Shown here: piece after piece, positions 6,834-9,676 of the stretch
How the letters are laid out: each line of letters starts with the position of its first letter
How positions within the stretch are numbered: the first letter of the stretch is position 1
NCBI GenBank assembly: GCA_020846515.1
Contig: JADLDX010000008.1
Span: 1 to 9,676 of the forward strand
From: Pirellulaceae bacterium
GTDB taxonomy: Bacteria; Planctomycetota; Planctomycetia; Pirellulales; Pirellulaceae
Reading direction: 5' to 3'
DNA length: 9,676 nucleotides
Notes under the pieces: model-generated
Seen by the model: the letters and a program-made list of their open reading frames with translations, nothing else
The model's database searches: none
What the model was told of the DNA's origin: nothing
Position numbers and translations under genes: made by a program

Positions 6834-6957
6834 GGAACTAACCCTCCCGCTGCGTAGCAGCGGGAGGGTCGACTGGCGGCAGCTCAGTCGGGGAGGGAGC
6901 CGGCATCGACTAACCCATGCATGAAGTATTCCGCTGCGACCTCGTCTGTGCGGCGCA
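6834..6957 (+). repeat. Two-hairpin repeat, copy 1 (direct)
   Basis: It begins GGAACTAACCCTCCC. Hairpin 1 is a perfect 13-bp stem (6841-6853 with 6857-6869, loop GTA). Hairpin 2 is GACTG (6871-6875) with CAGTC (6885-6889) around a loop containing GCGGCAGC. A distal GGGGAGGG at 6890-6897 could pair with the initial CCCTCCC instead of the proximal GGGAGGG. The unit ends with a conserved tail (GCATGAAGT through CTCGTCTGTGCGGCGCA) shared with copy 2, which starts 125 bp later. Confidence 0.8.
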
Positions 6958-6958
6958 G

Positions 6959-7079
6959 GGAACTAACCCTCCTGCTGCGTAGCAGCGGGAGGGTCGACCC
7001 GCGGCAGCGTGGGCGGGGAGGGCCGGCCCTGCTAACCAAGGCATGAAGTGTTTCGCTGCGGGCTCGTCTGTGCGGCGCA
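6959..7079 (+). repeat. Two-hairpin repeat, copy 2 (direct)
   Basis: It has the same layout as copy 1. The first stem (6966-6978 with 6982-6994) has one G-T wobble. In the second, CCC (6998-7000) and GGG (7011-7013) flank the same GCGGCAGC core, whereas copy 1 has GACTG/CAGTC there, so both stem sides changed together. The tail closely matches copy 1, with 3 nt fewer overall. Confidence 0.8.
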
Positions 7080-7082
7080 CAC

Positions 7083-7155
7083 ACCCTCCCCGAAAATCTA
7101 CGCTGAAGGCGTGATTTTCGACCCTCCCTAAGCTGCGCTTGGGAGGGTTAGTTCC
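7083..7155 (-). repeat. Two-hairpin repeat, copy 3 (inverted)
   Basis: On the - strand it starts GGAACTAACCCTCCC at 7155. Hairpin 1 is formed by 7137-7148 with 7121-7133 (one bulged base) and hairpin 2 by 7109-7119 with 7092-7103 (GAAAATC plus ACGC, one bulge). The end is CGGGGAGGGT. The long tail of copies 1 and 2 is absent. It begins 20 bp past the rsbW-like stop and may serve as that gene's terminator. Confidence 0.75.
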
Positions 7156-7175
7156 ACGTGTCATCCAGCGCGTGC

Positions 7176-7607
7176 TTAGCCTGCCGACTCGCTACGACGC
7201 TTAAGCATGGTCACTTGATTGCCACGGGCGTTGTAGTCGACTTTGTCCATCATTTGCTTGATCAGCATAACGCCGCGGCCGTGGGGCGACTCGAGGTTTT
7301 CGTCTTCGGTTGGATCGGGTAACGCATCGGGGCAGAACCCCGCCCCTTGATCCTGAATGCGCATCGATGTCGCCAGGCGACTGACATGCAACTCGACTTC
7401 TACCGTCTTATCCGGCGATTCATGATTGCCATGCGTAATCGCATTGACGATCGCTTCTTCCACGGCCAATTGGACATGAAACAGATCGCGACCATCCCAT
7501 CCAAACTGCTCGAGTACTCGGATGTAGCGTTCGATCAGTTCGTGCCCGGAGACCGACGAGCTCGGTATATGCTCATGCAGACTCCACTCCCAGGCTGTAT
7601 CAGCCAT
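7176..7607 (-). CDS. RsbW-type anti-sigma factor/serine kinase (HATPase)
   Basis: This 143-residue single-domain GHKL ATPase resembles RsbW/SpoIIAB. The N-box is LAVEEAIVNAITHGN (47-61), with Glu50/Glu51, Asn55 and His59. The G1 box is QDQGAGF (85-91, Asp86 contacting adenine). The G2 box is HGRGVMLI (109-116), the ATP lid. Such kinases bind either a sigma factor (or another target) or a STAS antagonist, which they phosphorylate. The antagonist gene lies directly upstream, 92 bp away, in the usual rsbV-rsbW order. GGAG about 9 nt before the ATG supports the start. No sigma factor or PP2C phosphatase gene is adjacent, so the regulated target is unknown. Confidence 0.88.
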   Translation of the reverse strand: MADTAWEWSLHEHIPSSSVSGHELIERYIRVLEQFGWDGRDLFHVQLAVEEAIVNAITHGNHESPDKTVEVELHVSRLATSMRIQDQGAGFCPDALPDPTEDENLESPHGRGVMLIKQMMDKVDYNARGNQVTMLKRRSESAG

Positions 7608-7699
7608 CGTACACGCTCCGCAAATGTATCGTTGGTAGCCTCGGGCAAGCCGACCCGTGACGACTTAGACGAGTCGATGTTGATGAGTCGATGATAAGA

Positions 7700-8065
7700 T
7701 TAGATGTCAACGCCAAAGGCCTTCAGCGCGTCGGCCTCGGTCTTCTTGATATCGAAGACACGACTGAGCTTGGTGATGGTAAACACTTCCATGATTTCGG
7801 CTCGCAGTGCACACAATCTCAACTTACCAGCCGCAGCTTTGACCTTCTTGTCCATCATGATCAGTTTATTCAAAGCGGCTGATCCAAGGAACTCTACGCC
7901 ATCGAAGTTCAAGATGACGTTTTTGAACTTATCCTTTTCCAAGAGCTGGAAAATCTCGTCGCCCACTTCTTCAATATTGGAAGGGTCAACGATTTTGCGA
8001 TCCAAGAATCGAACCAAGGCCAGATCTCCTACAGCGGAGACGGTAATGCGGCGGCGGTCAGCCAT
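7700..8065 (-). CDS. STAS-domain anti-sigma factor antagonist (RsbV/SpoIIAA-like)
   Basis: This 121-residue single STAS domain begins ITVSAVGDLALVRFLDRKI. The key segment is NFDGVEFLGSAALNKLI, where Ser62 aligns with the phosphorylated Ser58 of B. subtilis SpoIIAA. The usual DSSG around that serine is GSAA here, so the acidic neighbour is missing. It is predicted to bind and sequester the kinase encoded downstream when unphosphorylated and to release it on phosphorylation. AGAGG upstream of the ATG is a plausible ribosome site, and a promoter candidate lies at 8116-8144. The 92-bp gap to the kinase gene is longer than in tightly coupled rsbV-rsbW operons. Confidence 0.88.
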   Translation of the reverse strand: MADRRRITVSAVGDLALVRFLDRKIVDPSNIEEVGDEIFQLLEKDKFKNVILNFDGVEFLGSAALNKLIMMDKKVKAAAGKLRLCALRAEIMEVFTITKLSRVFDIKKTEADALKAFGVDI

Positions 8066-8115
8066 TGGCTTGCCTCTTTATCAAGATGTCAAAAGTGAGA
8101 ACAATTGGTGCGGAT

Positions 8116-8144
8116 AATATAATAGCACTTCTTCGCAGCCGCAA
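8116..8144 (-). promoter_or_regulatory. Candidate promoter of the STAS/kinase pair
   Basis: On the - strand TTGCGG (8144-8139) and TATATT (8121-8116, 5 of 6 matches to TATAAT) are 17 nt apart, about 50 bp upstream of the STAS ATG. The -35 is weak (3 of 6). The AT-rich patch stands out in the otherwise GC-rich gap after astA. Confidence 0.4.
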
Positions 8145-8178
8145 ACCAGTCGGGTTAGCGAGAGCGCTGGCTCTGCCC

Positions 8179-9192
8179 TCAGCCTTTGGGTGAGAGCACG
8201 GCCAGCGGGTCGCCCTCTCGCACGCCCAGTGTTAGGGCCACGATATCAGGAATGATCAGGCCAGTATCGGTCTGCCGAACCGCCCCAAGCATGGAGCGAA
8301 ATCCACCTTGGCGGCTAGCCAGAATAGACTCAGGGGCGTCCAGCTGTTCAGCGATCTCGATGATCGGTGCCTCAATCACGCGCTTCACCGCGGCAATTTC
8401 GTCGCGCGCACAGTGCACGACCGGCCCGCCATCAAAAATGTCGATCAAGTCCACAACGCGGAAACCCTCGTCGCGCAGCATGGCCAAGGCTGGTTCCGTA
8501 TCCGGATGGACCTTGCCAATGACGGCTCGTCCTTCCGGCGGCAGCAGGCACACATAAATCGGATGGTGGGGCATCAACTCTTCGATAAAGCGTTTGTCGA
8601 TCGTCGATAGACTATCGGCTTGTGGAAACTCCATGTCAAAAAAATGACGGCCAATGACTTCCCAGAACGGGCATGTACCGTCGTCATTGACCACGCCACG
8701 CATCTCAGCGATGACTTGATCGGCAAATCGCTTGGGGTGACGAGCAATAAAGACGAATCTCGCCAGGCTCAGCAGGCGTCCCCGGCCGCGGCCACGATAG
8801 GCCGGGTCCAGAAACAGACTGCCGATTTCGGTCGGACCGTCATGAATCTTCTGCAGTTGCAAGGATTCAATCTCTTGACTCTTGCCCAATCTCTCGCAGC
8901 GGGCTGTCTCAAAAACGCGGCGGTACGAGTAGAACGGTTCGTAACCTCCGGTTTTGGAAAAAATGCACGACGTGCCCACCAACTGATGCTTGGCCAGATC
9001 CTCCATAACAAACACATACAGATCACTGCCGGGCCGCTCTGTCTTCCTGGCGAACGCGAAGTGCGAGCACTCGATGCGTTCATTCAACTGCTCGCGCGTA
9101 ATCTGCAGAGTCGTCATGCCAAAGGTGGCTTGATTGATCAAGTTCCACAGTTGATTGGCGTCGTCAAGCGTGGCCGCGCGAACGATGATCAT
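8179..9192 (-). CDS. astA: Arginine N-succinyltransferase
   Basis: This 337-residue protein has a length close to E. coli AstA (about 344). It transfers succinyl from succinyl-CoA to the alpha-amino group of arginine (or ornithine), the first step of the AST catabolic pathway. Family blocks in order: an N-terminal acetyltransferase-like strand MIIVRAATLDD, FYSYR (87-91), the acyl-CoA site EIGSLFLDPAYRGRGRGRLL (122-141), IAEMRGV (161-167), PFWEVIGRHFFDMEF (175-189), ELMPHHPIYV (205-214), VIGKVHPDTEPA with His229 (from memory the position annotated as proton donor in the family), and DIFDGGP (251-257). It starts 23 bp after the stop of the aminotransferase gene, so the two are probably cotranscribed. 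The ribosome site is weak. Confidence 0.92.
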   Translation of the reverse strand: MIIVRAATLDDANQLWNLINQATFGMTTLQITREQLNERIECSHFAFARKTERPGSDLYVFVMEDLAKHQLVGTSCIFSKTGGYEPFYSYRRVFETARCERLGKSQEIESLQLQKIHDGPTEIGSLFLDPAYRGRGRGRLLSLARFVFIARHPKRFADQVIAEMRGVVNDDGTCPFWEVIGRHFFDMEFPQADSLSTIDKRFIEELMPHHPIYVCLLPPEGRAVIGKVHPDTEPALAMLRDEGFRVVDLIDIFDGGPVVHCARDEIAAVKRVIEAPIIEIAEQLDAPESILASRQGGFRSMLGAVRQTDTGLIIPDIVALTLGVREGDPLAVLSPKG

Positions 9193-9215
9193 GATCGAAG
9201 GCCCCAGGAATGAGT

Positions 9216-9676
9216 TCAGAGAGTTTTCACGACTGATTCAATGATGTCGCAAGCCTGCTCAATATGCGCGTGCGTCGTCACACCTGGCGGTGGCAAGAAA
9301 CGCACTCGGGCCGGATCGTGCCCAGCCAAAAAGCTCATCAAGCCGGCCTCATACAATCGTTGCACCATCAGCGTAGCCTGCGCATCGGAACCATCGCCGG
9401 GCGTGAACGCGAACATCATGCCGCAACCGTAGGGACCACTGATCTTGCCTGGATATTCAGCAGCTAATTTTTGAATGCGGGCGCTGTACAGAGCATGACG
9501 CTCCATGTTCAGACTGTTAGGTCCAAAACAGCCAGCTTGCTCTAAGCAATCGAGCACCCGCAATCCGGCCGCGATACTACTGCTGGCGGCAATAAAGGTC
9601 TGGCTCAGCAAAGGCCCTTTGGGTTTCAATTCAGCGCGATACAACGTGCCGCAGACCTGCGTGATCTTGCCGAAGG
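9216..9676 (-). CDS. Class III PLP aminotransferase, C-terminal part (acetyl/succinylornithine type)
   Basis: The frame is open to the window edge, so the gene is cut at its 5' end (about 153 C-terminal residues seen). An internal TTG at 9644 is not the start. The segment beginning GPLLSQTF fits the region of class III aminotransferases whose Thr contacts the PLP phosphate across the dimer; it is followed by AAGLRVLDCLEQ, the GCGMMFAF beta strand and a C-terminal segment with RFLPPPGVTTHAHIEQACD. The catalytic lysine lies beyond the edge. Its place directly upstream of astA suggests succinylornithine aminotransferase (AstC role), but other ornithine/acetylornithine-type aminotransferases look alike in this region. 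Confidence 0.82.
   Translation of the reverse strand, partial: FGKITQVCGTLYRAELKPKGPLLSQTFIAASSSIAAGLRVLDCLEQAGCFGPNSLNMERHALYSARIQKLAAEYPGKISGPYGCGMMFAFTPGDGSDAQATLMVQRLYEAGLMSFLAGHDPARVRFLPPPGVTTHAHIEQACDIIESVVKTL

Noticed and set aside
6861..6897. Possible G-quadruplex from GGG/GGGG tracts in copies 1 and 2
   Set aside because: The central loop of about 20 nt is long, and the same tracts are better explained by perfect hairpin pairing with CCCTCCC.
6834..7155. CRISPR-like array
   Set aside because: There are only two direct units of about 125 bp with no short identical repeats and no unique spacers of regular length.
6884..7164. Small - strand frames across the repeat island with a repeated RRTDE..AA..FM peptide
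   Set aside because: The peptide similarity follows from the 125-bp DNA duplication; there is no start signal or known domain.
8159..8175. AGAGC/GCTCT hairpin after astA as a terminator
   Set aside because: The stem is only 5 bp with a 4-nt loop and has no T-run on either side.

Overview
The window looks like planctomycete chromosome, most likely a Pirellulaceae-type organism (Rhodopirellula relatives). The grounds are the end of a planctomycete-type bacterial microcompartment (BMC) gene cluster, a B12-dependent ribonucleotide reductase with a C-terminal zinc finger, an RsbV/RsbW-type pair, and intergenic regions rich in palindromic repeats. This placement is inferred from gene content; no database was searched.

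Left part (1-2661, + strand): the 3' end of a BMC operon. In order it holds a partial RpiB/LacA-like protein whose active-site residues look degenerate, a EutN/CcmL-family pentameric vertex shell protein, a class II sugar-phosphate aldolase with an Ala/Pro-rich linker and a C-terminal amphipathic helix that looks like an encapsulation peptide, and a lactate/malate dehydrogenase-family enzyme carrying the malate-type specificity arginine. Planctomycete BMCs of this type degrade L-fucose and L-rhamnose: the aldolase cleaves the ketose 1-phosphate to DHAP and lactaldehyde inside the shell, and an NAD-linked dehydrogenase could recycle cofactor.

Convergent intergenic region (2662-2951): a long imperfect inverted repeat, a two-hairpin repeat containing a probable bidirectional terminator, five tandem heptamers, and a strong hairpin just past the nrdJ stop.

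Centre (2952-6598, - strand): nrdJ, encoding an adenosylcobalamin-dependent class II ribonucleotide reductase with a long Ala/Ser-rich insert before its zinc finger. About 260 bp upstream of the start lie two palindromes 31 bp apart, centre to centre, that fit NrdR boxes, just downstream of a TTGACA/TAAGAT promoter. A leader of roughly 300 nt separates promoter and start; no cobalamin riboswitch was recognised in it.

Repeat island (6834-7155): two direct copies and one inverted copy of an element bounded by GGAACTAACCCTCCC. Each forms two consecutive hairpins whose stems differ in sequence between copies but still pair. A fourth copy lies at 2775-2840. The rest of the nrdJ/rsbW gap (6599-6833) shows nothing recognisable.

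Right part (7176-9676, - strand): a STAS-domain anti-anti-sigma-type protein followed by an RsbW-type kinase, a partner-switch pair with no sigma factor beside it. Upstream of these is a likely operon of a class III aminotransferase (cut by the window edge) and astA, arginine N-succinyltransferase, which points to arginine/ornithine catabolism by the succinyltransferase route.
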